The translations under genes and the position numbers were made by a program. Below, in pieces: positions 7,868 to 15,365 of a DNA stretch of 64,000 nt (positions within the stretch are counted from its first letter, which is position 1; every line of letters starts with the position of its first letter). Source of the stretch: Candidatus Rokuibacteriota bacterium (GTDB lineage: Bacteria; Methylomirabilota; Methylomirabilia; Rokubacteriales; CSP1-6). The DNA lies in contig QHSU01000069.1 of NCBI GenBank assembly GCA_003220535.1, positions 1-64,000 of the forward strand, in the 5' to 3' direction. The notes below the pieces were generated by a model. The model was not told the origin of the DNA, made no database searches, and saw only the letters and a list, made by a program, of their open reading frames with translations.

Positions 7868-9048
7868 GCTCCGTGCAGACCGCGCTGCTCGGGCGTTCGA
7901 CCGCGGCGGCCGGCGCCCGCGTCGAGTCCCTCGGCCTCTACCGCGTCGCGCTCTGGGTCCTCCTGGGCGCCAACCTTCTGGCCGGATGGGGCGTGCAGTG
8001 GGACATCCAGTGGCACGTGCGGGTCGGCCGGGACTCGTTCTGGATCCCACCGCACGTCATGACCTACGCCGGGGTGACCATCGTCGTCCTCGCCAGCTTT
8101 GGAGTGTTGGCCCGCGACACCCTCCGACGCCTGGTCGCCGGCCGCCCGCCGACCCTGCGGATCCTCGGCCTGAGCGGCACCCGTGGGTTTCACCTGGCGG
8201 CGTGCGGGATCGCTCTGACCGTGCTGGCCGCGCCGATCGACGACCTCTGGCATCGCTTGTTCGGGCTCGACGTGACGCTGTGGAGCCCGCCGCACCTGCT
8301 CGGACTCTTCGGCGTCTCGGTCAACACGCTGGCGTGCGTGCTCATCGCCCGCGAGGCGTACCCGGCGCAACCCTGGGCTCGCTACGCCGGTATCGTCGTC
8401 GCCGCGAGCAGCTTCTACGGCAGTCTCGCGGTCGCGCTGCGGCCGTCGGGCCGGCTCGCGTACCTCTACGGCGGGATCTGGTTCTATACCTATCCGATCC
8501 TGGGCGCGCTTCTCCTGCCGCTGGCGCTGGTCGCGGCGGCACGCTTCACCGGCCGGCGCTCGGCCCCGCTGGTGGTCGTGGTCGTCGTGATTGCCTTCGG
8601 CATGATCGGCGCGAACATCGCGCGAGTGGGGTTCGAGATTCTGCAGCCGGTGTCGGTCATCCAGGAGGAGATCGCGAAGGACCCGACCTCGCCGATCGCG
8701 GTGTCCAATGCGATCGCGCGGAAGAACGGGAGCGCCCCGGGCGGCGCGCTCGGCGGGAATCTCGTACGGCTCGTGTCGCTCGTGCCCGTGCTGTTCCTGG
8801 TGGCGCTCGATCCGCGGCGTCGACCGGTGCCGGCGACGCTCGCCTACGCCGTGGGCCTGTTCGCGGTCTGGGGAGTCACGATAGGGCGGACGCCGGCGTT
8901 TCAGTCGATGATGCCCGGCGCCGGGCCGACGGCCGCCGCGCTGCTGCTGACGCTCGGCATGGCGCTCGTCGGCGGCGTCGCGGCTCACCGGCTCGCCACG
9001 AGCCTGACGCGGTCGGAGCGCTCACCCGCGGAGGCGAACGCTCGCTGA
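7864..9048 (+). CDS. Polytopic membrane protein with duplicated WH...PPH motif
   Basis: The 394-residue protein has about 9-10 hydrophobic segments. The first half holds an internal duplication: D-x2-WH-x3-G-x-D-x2-W-x-PPH-x5-G at residues 47-70 (His51, His64) and again at 126-150 (His130, His144). The paired histidines next to membrane helices suggest metal or haem binding, but no family is recognised. It overlaps the TetR stop codon by four bases and is probably repressed by that regulator. The ribosome site AAGGAG at 7850-7855 lies in the repeat element at the end of the TetR gene. Its stop lies 14 bases from the stop of the convergent barrel-protein gene. Confidence 0.75.
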   Translation: MSSVQTALLGRSTAAAGARVESLGLYRVALWVLLGANLLAGWGVQWDIQWHVRVGRDSFWIPPHVMTYAGVTIVVLASFGVLARDTLRRLVAGRPPTLRILGLSGTRGFHLAACGIALTVLAAPIDDLWHRLFGLDVTLWSPPHLLGLFGVSVNTLACVLIAREAYPAQPWARYAGIVVAASSFYGSLAVALRPSGRLAYLYGGIWFYTYPILGALLLPLALVAAARFTGRRSAPLVVVVVVIAFGMIGANIARVGFEILQPVSVIQEEIAKDPTSPIAVSNAIARKNGSAPGGALGGNLVRLVSLVPVLFLVALDPRRRPVPATLAYAVGLFAVWGVTIGRTPAFQSMMPGAGPTAAALLLTLGMALVGGVAAHRLATSLTRSERSPAEANAR

Positions 9049-9062
9049 TGAGCGCTCGGCCC

Positions 9063-9515
9063 TCACGGCAGGTAGAGCCGGGTGAAGTGATTGTCGATCA
9101 CCTCGCCGTCGGCGCTGACGGTGAAGTTTGAGGTGATCAAGCCGCGGGCGCCGGCGAACGCGCCTTCACCGGCCGTGATGGTCCAGAGCACGCCGCCGAC
9201 CACCCAGCCCGGCCGCGGCGCTTGTGTGACCCATCCCCGTCCGATCGTCTCGAACGTCACTGCGCCCTTGGCGCCGTAGGTGATCCGGCCGTCTTCGGCG
9301 AACGTCCCGTCGCCGAAGCGCTCCACGCGAGACTCCAGCACGGCGCTCTCACCGGCCGCTGCGTCCACGCGCGCGCGGATCCCGTCGCGCCCGAGAATGG
9401 TGGTCAGCGTCTGGCTCGGCGCTGTCGACCGCGCCTGTCGCGTGCTCTCGGATCCGGGCAGCGGGGCGGCGCGGCCCCTGAACTCGAGCGCGAACACGAG
9501 CTCGCGCATGGTCAA
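9063..9515 (-). CDS. Small beta-barrel protein, allene-oxide-cyclase-like
   Basis: The 150-residue protein is all-beta in appearance. Its C-terminal pattern GEGAFAGARGLITSNF followed by DGEVIDNHFTRLYLP resembles allene-oxide-cyclase/dirigent-like eight-stranded barrels, where a GxGxFxGAxG turn precedes a strand. There is no signal peptide. It overlaps the alcohol dehydrogenase gene by four bases (ATGA at 9512-9515), so it is translationally coupled and probably works in the same pathway. The barrel assignment is from motif memory and modest; a small-molecule-binding or isomerase role is inference. Confidence 0.55.
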   Translation of the reverse strand: MTMRELVFALEFRGRAAPLPGSESTRQARSTAPSQTLTTILGRDGIRARVDAAAGESAVLESRVERFGDGTFAEDGRITYGAKGAVTFETIGRGWVTQAPRPGWVVGGVLWTITAGEGAFAGARGLITSNFTVSADGEVIDNHFTRLYLP

Positions 9516-10603
9516 AAGACGATCAGGCCGCGCGCCAGCTCGCCGGCGGCGAGCGCGCGGAAGGCCTCGTTGGCCTCGTCCAGGTCATAGCGACGCGTGA
9601 CGAGCTGGTCGATCTTCAGCTTGCCGGCCAGGTAGAGGTTGGCCAGCCTCGGGAGATCCTCGCGGGTGCGCGCGCTGCCGTAGCTGCAGCCGCGGATCAC
9701 GCGCTCGGCGGTCACGAGCGGCCGCACGTCCATCGGCACCGTGGCGCCCGTCTCCGGCACTCCGATGAGCACGCAGGTGCCGCCGGGCGCCACCGCCTCG
9801 ATGGCCTGGCTCACCGCGCGCTTGTCACCGACCGCCACGAACGTGTAGTCCGCGCCGAGGCGCGTGAGGCGGCGGATGGCGGCCACCGCATCCTCGCGCG
9901 AGGCGTCGATCGTGTGGGTGGCGCCCAGGGCGCGCGCGTGCTCGAGCTTGGCGGCCTTGACGTCGACGGCGATCACCGGGTGCGCGGCGACGAGCGCGCC
10001 GCCCTGCACCACGTTGAGCCCGACGCCGCCCACGCCGAACACCGCGATGCTGGCGCCAGGCTCCACCGCCGCCGTGTTGATCACGGCGCCGACGCCCGTC
10101 ATCACCGAGCAGCCGATCAGCGCCGCCAGGTCGATGGGCACGGTCGTGTCGATCTTGATCGCGCACGACTCGTGCACAACGGTCGACGACGCGTACGTCG
10201 CCACGTGGCCGTAGTGATAGACGGCGCGGCCGCGTAGCGACATGCGCGTGGTGCCGTCCGGTAGCACGCCGCGACCCGGCTGGCGCCGCTCGCACAGGTT
10301 GGGCCGGCCGATCACGCAGTAGTGGCAGCGGCCGCACGTCGGCGCCCACGACAGAATCACGTGGTCGCCGGGCTGAAGCCCGTCCACGCCGGGGCCGACG
10401 TCCTCCACCACGCCGGCACCCTCGTCGCCGAGCACGATCGGCACCGGCACGCCCTTCCAGGAGCCGTCGGCGGCGTGCAGGCAGGAATGGCAGACGCCGC
10501 TGGCCGCCATCCGCACCAGCACCTCGCCCCTCCGCGGCGGCTCCAGTTCGAGGTCTTCGACCGAGAGCGGCTTGCCTTGCTCGAACAGCACCGAAGCTCG
10601 CAT
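9512..10603 (-). CDS. Zinc-dependent alcohol dehydrogenase, MDR superfamily
   Basis: The 363-residue protein has the medium-chain dehydrogenase layout: catalytic lobe with Cys38 (GVCHSC), structural zinc lobe with Cys90, Cys93, Cys96 and Cys104 (CGRCHYCVIGRPNLC), third catalytic ligand Cys165, and the NAD-binding GVGGVG at about 190-195. It is closest in look to the class III/NDMA-type alcohol dehydrogenases. The usual catalytic GHE motif reads GDE here: Asp60 replaces the zinc-ligand His. It sits between peptide-type ABC permease genes and a barrel protein on the same strand, so the pathway may process an imported compound. NAD(P) oxidation of an alcohol or aldehyde is the likely reaction. 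Confidence 0.85.
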   Translation of the reverse strand: MRASVLFEQGKPLSVEDLELEPPRRGEVLVRMAASGVCHSCLHAADGSWKGVPVPIVLGDEGAGVVEDVGPGVDGLQPGDHVILSWAPTCGRCHYCVIGRPNLCERRQPGRGVLPDGTTRMSLRGRAVYHYGHVATYASSTVVHESCAIKIDTTVPIDLAALIGCSVMTGVGAVINTAAVEPGASIAVFGVGGVGLNVVQGGALVAAHPVIAVDVKAAKLEHARALGATHTIDASREDAVAAIRRLTRLGADYTFVAVGDKRAVSQAIEAVAPGGTCVLIGVPETGATVPMDVRPLVTAERVIRGCSYGSARTREDLPRLANLYLAGKLKIDQLVTRRYDLDEANEAFRALAAGELARGLIVF

Positions 10604-10626
10604 GACGCCTCCTCAGCCGAGAGTCG

Positions 10627-11580
10627 CTACGCGCTGTAACGAATCCGCGGATCGAGATACCCGTACAGCACGTCCACGGCCAGATTGATGGTCATGAACA
10701 TCACGGCGATGAACAGGATCGTGGACTGGGTCAGCGGGTAGTCGCGCTGGTAGATCGACCACAGCACCAGGCGCCCGATGCCCGGCAGCGTGAAGACTTC
10801 CTCCACGACGACGGTGCCGCCGAGCAGGATGCCCACCTGCAGCCCGGCCACCGTCACGATCGGAATCAGCGCGTTCTTGAGTGCGTGCTTGAGGATCAGC
10901 ACGCGGCCGGTCAGCCCCTTGGCCGCCGCTGTGCGGATGTACTCCGAGCGCAGCACGTCGAGCATGCAGGCCCGGGTGGTCCGTGCGATGTTGGCCGCGC
11001 TGGCGGTGCCCAGGCACAGCGCCGGCAGCAGCATGATGGTGAGGTTCCGCGCCGGGTTGGTGAAGAAGTCGACCCACACGACCGGCGGCATCCAGCGCAG
11101 GTAGATCGAGAAGAACAGGATCAGCATGGTCCCCTGCCAGAACACGGGGACGGAGAGCCCCAGCAGCGTGCCCACGCGAGTGACGTTGTCGATCGCCTGG
11201 TCGCGGCGGGTCGCCGACACGATCCCGGCCGGGATGCCGAGCAGCAGCGCGAAGCCGACGGCCAGCGACGTCAGCTCGATCGTCACTGGCAGCCGCTCGA
11301 GGATCAGGGTGACGACCGGCTTGCCGGTCCGCCACGACGTGCCGAGATCGCCCTGGGTGAGGGCGGCGACCCAGCGTCCGTATTGCCGCCACCACGGCTG
11401 GTCGAGGCCGAAGAACCGCTTGAGCTCCGCCACCATCGCCGGGCTCACGATGGCGTCGGCGCCGATCATCTGCTCGACGACGGTGCCGGGCACGAGACGC
11501 AGCATGAGAAAGACGAGTAAGGACAGGCCCAGGAGCGTGAGGGCCATCGAGTAGAGACGCACGACGACGTAACGGCTCAT
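10627..11580 (-). CDS. ABC transporter permease, DppB/OppB type
   Basis: The start is placed at the ATG at 11580 (MSRYVVVRLYSMALTL), because a near-perfect hairpin occupies the bases just upstream. The 317-residue protein has the classic first helix, a GxxVEQMIGADA-like periplasmic loop, LGLDQPWW-type segment and the permease signature region near KHALKNALIPIVT, followed by GILLGGTVVVEEVF. It moves peptides or other oligomeric or cationic solutes across the inner membrane together with the second permease encoded at 13214-14098. It is downstream of the binding-protein gene. No ATPase gene is present in this operon. Confidence 0.9.
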   Translation of the reverse strand: MSRYVVVRLYSMALTLLGLSLLVFLMLRLVPGTVVEQMIGADAIVSPAMVAELKRFFGLDQPWWRQYGRWVAALTQGDLGTSWRTGKPVVTLILERLPVTIELTSLAVGFALLLGIPAGIVSATRRDQAIDNVTRVGTLLGLSVPVFWQGTMLILFFSIYLRWMPPVVWVDFFTNPARNLTIMLLPALCLGTASAANIARTTRACMLDVLRSEYIRTAAAKGLTGRVLILKHALKNALIPIVTVAGLQVGILLGGTVVVEEVFTLPGIGRLVLWSIYQRDYPLTQSTILFIAVMFMTINLAVDVLYGYLDPRIRYSA

Positions 11581-11584
11581 TATG

Positions 11585-11613
11585 TTGGGGGAACCCTGGG
11601 AGGGTTCCCCCAA
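11585..11613 (-). terminator. Strong intergenic hairpin between binding-protein and permease genes
   Basis: TTGGGGGAACCC (11585-11596) and GGGTTCCCCCAA (11602-11613) form a perfect 12-base-pair stem with a 5-base loop. It lies between the binding-protein stop and the permease start on the minus strand and has no T tract. It could attenuate transcription or protect the upstream binding-protein mRNA, giving more binding protein than permease. The start of the permease immediately follows. Confidence 0.6.
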
Positions 11614-11647
11614 ACCCTCTCCCTTTTCCCTTTACCCTCTCGTTGCC

Positions 11648-13189
11648 TCATGCCTTGTCGAGCCAGACTCCTTCGAAGCCATAGAGGAGCGTGGTCGGAT
11701 GCTGGCGGAATCCCTTCATCGAGGTCTGGGTGAAGTCGATCGTATCGGCCGAGAAGAGCCAGAGGTGCGGCACGTTCTCGAGGATCATGATCTGCACGCG
11801 GTCGTAGATCTCCTTGCGCTTCTTCGGGTCCATCGTGCGCCGGCCCTCTTCCAGCAGCGCGTCGAGGTCGGGCACGCTCCAGGAATTCCAGTTCTGGCCC
11901 TTGGTCGAGTGCAGGGCGCGGAAAAACGCGGTGTCGGGATCGGCGTAGCCCGGCGTGGTGTTCATCGTCAGATCGAAGTCCTTGGCCAGCCACCGCTTGA
12001 TCCACACCGCGTACTCGACGTTCTCGATCTCGGCGGTGATGCCGATGCGCTTGAGCTGGGCGGCCACGACCGGCGCGCCCGAGACCATCGTGGGGAAGGT
12101 CGGGATCACGCCGAGCTTCACGGTGAAGCCCGCCGCCTGGCCGGCCTCGGCCATGAGCTTCTTGGCCCGGTCCACGTCGGGCTTGTAGTACTTCATCCAC
12201 TGCTCCTCGGGGAGCTGCCACTGCTTCATGGGCGCGGTGGCGGGCGCGGTGAGCCGGCCGAAGCCCGACGCCGCCACGCGCAGGATCTGGGCCCGGTCCA
12301 CCGCGTAGGAGATCGCCTGGCGGACGCGCACGTCCTTCAGCGGCCCGCGGCTGGCGTTGATGTTGAGGAAGTCGTAACCGAGGCGCGAGGAGCGATAGCC
12401 GGTCAGCGACTTTTCGTCCTTGAGGAGGTTGTAGTTCTTGTTGTCCTCGATGAAGGCGTGATGGATCTGACCCGTGCGCAGCGCGGCGACGATGTTGGCC
12501 TCGTCGGGGATGACGCGCAGCATCACCTGGTCGACGTGGGGCAGCCCCTTCTTGAAGTAGCCCCCGTGCTTCTTGAGGACCATCTGCTGCTCGACCTTCC
12601 AGTCATCCAGCATGTAGGGCCCGGTACCGAGGGCGGCCTTGTTGAGGTCGCCGTGCTTCTTGATGCCTGCCTCGCTGATGATGAAGCCCCAGAAGCCGCC
12701 GAGGGCCGCGAGCAACCCGGCGAACGGCTCCTTGGTCACGAACTTGACGGCGTACTTTCCAGCAGGCTCGACCTTGTCGACCGCGATGAAGTCCGATTTC
12801 CCGGGCGACTTCTCGAAGAGCCGATCGAACGTGAACTTCACGTCGGCGGACGTCAGCTCCTGGCCATCGTGGAACTTGACGCCCTGGCGCAGCTTGAACG
12901 TCCACTGCAGGCCGTCCCCGCTCACCTGCCACGACTCGGCCAGCTCGGGGACGGGCGTCATGTCCGGCTCGAACCGGACGAGCTGGCTGTACATCATCGG
13001 CGATCGGGCGCTTCGCGAAAACGCCGGGACGAGCTGCGGATCGAGTCCGGTCGCTTCCGTCGTCCGCGCCGAGATGAAGGTGCCGCCGTCCTTCGGCGTC
13101 TGGCCGAGGGCGGGGCGGCCGAGCGAGAGCGCGCCGAGCGTGAGGCCGCCGGCCTGAAGGAGCTGGCGACGGGTCAGCGATGCGGTCAT
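11648..13189 (-). CDS. ABC transporter substrate-binding protein, family 5 (peptide type)
   Basis: The 513-residue protein starts with a twin-arginine signal (LTRRQLLQAGGLTLGALSLG), so it is likely exported folded via Tat. It then shows the family 5 pattern: VPELAESWQVSGDGLQWTF, LRQGVKFHDGQELTSADVKF, and the late RQAISYAVDR motif. Family members bind peptides, nickel, haem or plant and aromatic compounds. It is flanked by two matching permease genes on the same strand, completing all but the ATPases of an importer. An alcohol dehydrogenase in the same operon hints at a non-peptide substrate. The hairpin after the gene may raise its level over the permeases. Confidence 0.92.
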   Translation of the reverse strand: MTASLTRRQLLQAGGLTLGALSLGRPALGQTPKDGGTFISARTTEATGLDPQLVPAFSRSARSPMMYSQLVRFEPDMTPVPELAESWQVSGDGLQWTFKLRQGVKFHDGQELTSADVKFTFDRLFEKSPGKSDFIAVDKVEPAGKYAVKFVTKEPFAGLLAALGGFWGFIISEAGIKKHGDLNKAALGTGPYMLDDWKVEQQMVLKKHGGYFKKGLPHVDQVMLRVIPDEANIVAALRTGQIHHAFIEDNKNYNLLKDEKSLTGYRSSRLGYDFLNINASRGPLKDVRVRQAISYAVDRAQILRVAASGFGRLTAPATAPMKQWQLPEEQWMKYYKPDVDRAKKLMAEAGQAAGFTVKLGVIPTFPTMVSGAPVVAAQLKRIGITAEIENVEYAVWIKRWLAKDFDLTMNTTPGYADPDTAFFRALHSTKGQNWNSWSVPDLDALLEEGRRTMDPKKRKEIYDRVQIMILENVPHLWLFSADTIDFTQTSMKGFRQHPTTLLYGFEGVWLDKA

Positions 13190-13213
13190 GGTCTGCCTCC
13201 TTTATCTACTGCC

Positions 13214-14098
13214 TCATGCGTTCGGGTCGAGAATGTCGCGGAGACCGTCGCCGATCAGGTTGAACGCCAGCACGGCGATCATGATCGCCACGCCGGGAAA
13301 CACCGAGATCCACGGCGCGGTCTCCAGATAGGTCCGCCCCTCGTTCAGCATGTTGCCCCACGACGGTGTGGGCGGTTGCGCCGACAGTCCGAGATAGCTC
13401 AGCGAGGCCTCGATGAGAATGGCCTGCGAGAAAGCGACGGTGCCTTGCACCACGAACGGCGACAGCACGTTCGGGAGCAGGTGCTTGAGCGCTACCACCA
13501 GTCGGCCGGCGCCCAGCGCCCGGACCGCCTCGATGTACTCCTTCTCGCGCTCGGCCAGCACCGGCCCTCGCATGACGCGGGCGAAGAGCGGGGTGTAGAC
13601 GATCGTGATGGCGACGACCGCGCTGTTCACGCCCGGCCCTCGCATCGCCGCGACGCCCACCGCCAGGAGGAGCCCGGGGATGCTGAAGAACACGTCCATC
13701 ACGCGGTTGATGGCGTTGTCCCACCCGCCGCCGGCGTAGCCCGCCGTGAGCCCCAGCGCACCGCCGACCAGCATCGCCAGCCCGATCGACGTCACCGCCA
13801 CGTAGAGCGAGACGCGCGCGCCGTAGATCACCCGGCTCAGGACGTCGCGGCCGAACCGGTCGGTGCCGAACAGCGCCTGCGCGCCCGGCTTCGCCTCGAT
13901 CAGGTCGAAGTTCTGCTCGTCGGGAGGATGCGGCGCCAGCCCACCGGCGAACAGCGCCATGCCGACGATCACCAGCGCGAAGACCGCGCCGATCACCACC
14001 ACGGTGCTGCGCACCGCCCGCCGCAGGCTCTTCGTCGCGATCCTCCGCGAGCAGGAGACTAGGCGGGAGCGACCGCGAGTGTCAAGACGGCAGGGCAC
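13214..14098 (-). CDS. ABC transporter permease, DppC/OppC type
   Basis: The protein has the DppC layout: first membrane helix after LRRAVRST, the GTDRFGRDVLSRVIYGARVSL signature, EYIEAVRALGA and HLLPNVLSPFVVQG (permease EAA-like loop), and SYLGLSAQPPTPSWGNML near the end. The start is uncertain. An open frame extends to a GTG at 14182, but homologue length favours a start between 14098 (GTG, 294 residues) and 14014 (GTG). A GGAGGA element lies at about 14038-14046. A possible promoter sits at 14056-14085, which would favour the shorter form. It is the first gene of the importer operon. Confidence 0.85.
   Translation of the reverse strand: MPCRLDTRGRSRLVSCSRRIATKSLRRAVRSTVVVIGAVFALVIVGMALFAGGLAPHPPDEQNFDLIEAKPGAQALFGTDRFGRDVLSRVIYGARVSLYVAVTSIGLAMLVGGALGLTAGYAGGGWDNAINRVMDVFFSIPGLLLAVGVAAMRGPGVNSAVVAITIVYTPLFARVMRGPVLAEREKEYIEAVRALGAGRLVVALKHLLPNVLSPFVVQGTVAFSQAILIEASLSYLGLSAQPPTPSWGNMLNEGRTYLETAPWISVFPGVAIMIAVLAFNLIGDGLRDILDPNA
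14056..14085 (-). promoter_or_regulatory. Candidate promoter of the importer-dehydrogenase operon
   Basis: On the minus strand TTGACA (14085-14080) is followed after 18 bases by TAGTCT (14061-14056). The -35 is perfect and the -10 is poor. If real, the first permease must begin downstream of the longest possible start. Confidence 0.35.
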
Positions 14099-14259
14099 AC
14101 TGTCATGACATGTTGACGGCGTGGCGCCGCGGCGAAACGACACGGCAGCCGAAAAAAAGGTCGTGAGATCCCGGGTCGCCACGCTATGAATGTGTCGATG
14201 ACCCGGTGGCGCGAGGTCGTCTATTGGCCTGCCGCCGCGCTCGCCCGGCCATCGCCTCC

Positions 14260-15336
14260 ATGGTGTCTGACGAAGTACCGAGATCCACCGGGCGGGTTGA
14301 TGTCGGATCGCCTACCGCATCTGGCGTGGCGTCCAGACGCCTGTGCATCGTCTCCCGCGATCGGCCTCTGTCCGGCGCGTTCGTCACGGCCCTCACGACG
14401 ACACTCGGACCTGGCGACGAGTTCGAGATCATCATGGACCGGCGCGGCGACGGGGCCCGGACGTATCAGCCGCCGATCGAGCGCCGCAACCATCCGGACG
14501 TCGATCACGCACTCGAGCGAGACGGCTTCGCCATCGTGCCGATGCAAGCCACTCGACCGGCGAAGTACGGGAGTCTGAAAGTTCCGCGAGTCCCATCGGC
14601 GTCGCCGATCGAGCGCCTCGCCCTCACGGACGCGGATGCGCGCGAACTCGAGCGCATTCTCGGGTTCAAGCGCCGCCGGAGAGCTCGACCCACCCGATGG
14701 TTGATCCTGGCCGGGCTCCTGAACGCGATCCTGGTTCTGGTGATCCTGTGGCCGGCGACGAAGACCCTCCTGAGTCGGGCTCGCCCGGCCGCACCACAGG
14801 TCGCCGAAATTCTTCGGCCGACGCCTGCTCCGCCGGTCGCGGCGACTCCTTCGCCGACCCCCGACGTTCGCGCGTCACCGCGCGCCGTCCGCCCGCAGAG
14901 CCCAGACGCGCGCCCACGTGAGGCAACGACCTCGACGCGAGGGCTCTCGGGCCCGAGCGCGGCCCCGCCGAAGGCGGCGCCAGGCCCGAGCGCCGTCGCT
15001 CCGCCGGCGACGGGAACAGCGTCCACAGCCACGCCCCCGCCGGTCGCCCCGCTGCCCCAGGCCGACGTGACCCGCAACCCTGCGCCGATGTCGGAGGGCG
15101 GGGGCGAGGCTTACACCGTGCGGCTCTCGGACCAGGCCGGGCGGCCCGTCGCAGGTGCCCAGGTCTCGCTTGTCATCCGTATGGCGGACGGCTCGCTACT
15201 CGACATCCAACTGGGCTCTGGTCCCGAGTTGGGCACCTACCACGTGACGGTCCCGCCCCTCGAGGCAACTCCCGTCGATCTTCGGATCCGAGTGGTCACG
15301 AGCGACAAGCGAGTCGAGATCCCGCTGACGCCGTAG
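14260..15336 (+). CDS. DRR-module membrane protein with C-terminal YtkA/FixH-like domain (paralogue 1)
   Basis: The start at 14260 (MVSDEVP) is chosen by analogy with the paralogue at 38238. The 358-residue protein has four parts. Residues about 25-95 form a module: RRLCIVSRDRP, an acidic EFEIIMDRRGDG, then ERRNHPDVDHAL and DGFAIVP. A basic patch and one membrane helix follow (TRWLILAGLLNAILVLVILW, about 147-166). Next is a long Pro/Ala/Ser/Thr-rich linker (about 180-280). Residues about 285-358 are an Ig-like domain (YTVRLSDQAGRPVAGAQVSL, then VDLRIRVVTSDKRVEIPL) resembling YtkA/FixH domains. The module faces the cytoplasm and the Ig-like domain the periplasm. Function unknown. It converges with the aldehyde oxidoreductase gene. 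Confidence 0.7.
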   Translation: MVSDEVPRSTGRVDVGSPTASGVASRRLCIVSRDRPLSGAFVTALTTTLGPGDEFEIIMDRRGDGARTYQPPIERRNHPDVDHALERDGFAIVPMQATRPAKYGSLKVPRVPSASPIERLALTDADARELERILGFKRRRRARPTRWLILAGLLNAILVLVILWPATKTLLSRARPAAPQVAEILRPTPAPPVAATPSPTPDVRASPRAVRPQSPDARPREATTSTRGLSGPSAAPPKAAPGPSAVAPPATGTASTATPPPVAPLPQADVTRNPAPMSEGGGEAYTVRLSDQAGRPVAGAQVSLVIRMADGSLLDIQLGSGPELGTYHVTVPPLEATPVDLRIRVVTSDKRVEIPLTP

Positions 15337-15365
15337 CCCGCGCCGGAGCGACAAGGCGCGACTCT

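Noticed and set aside
11582..14062. An 826-codon plus-strand frame across the importer genes
   Set aside because: It reads through three genuine minus-strand genes and has no domain; a third-position GC effect.
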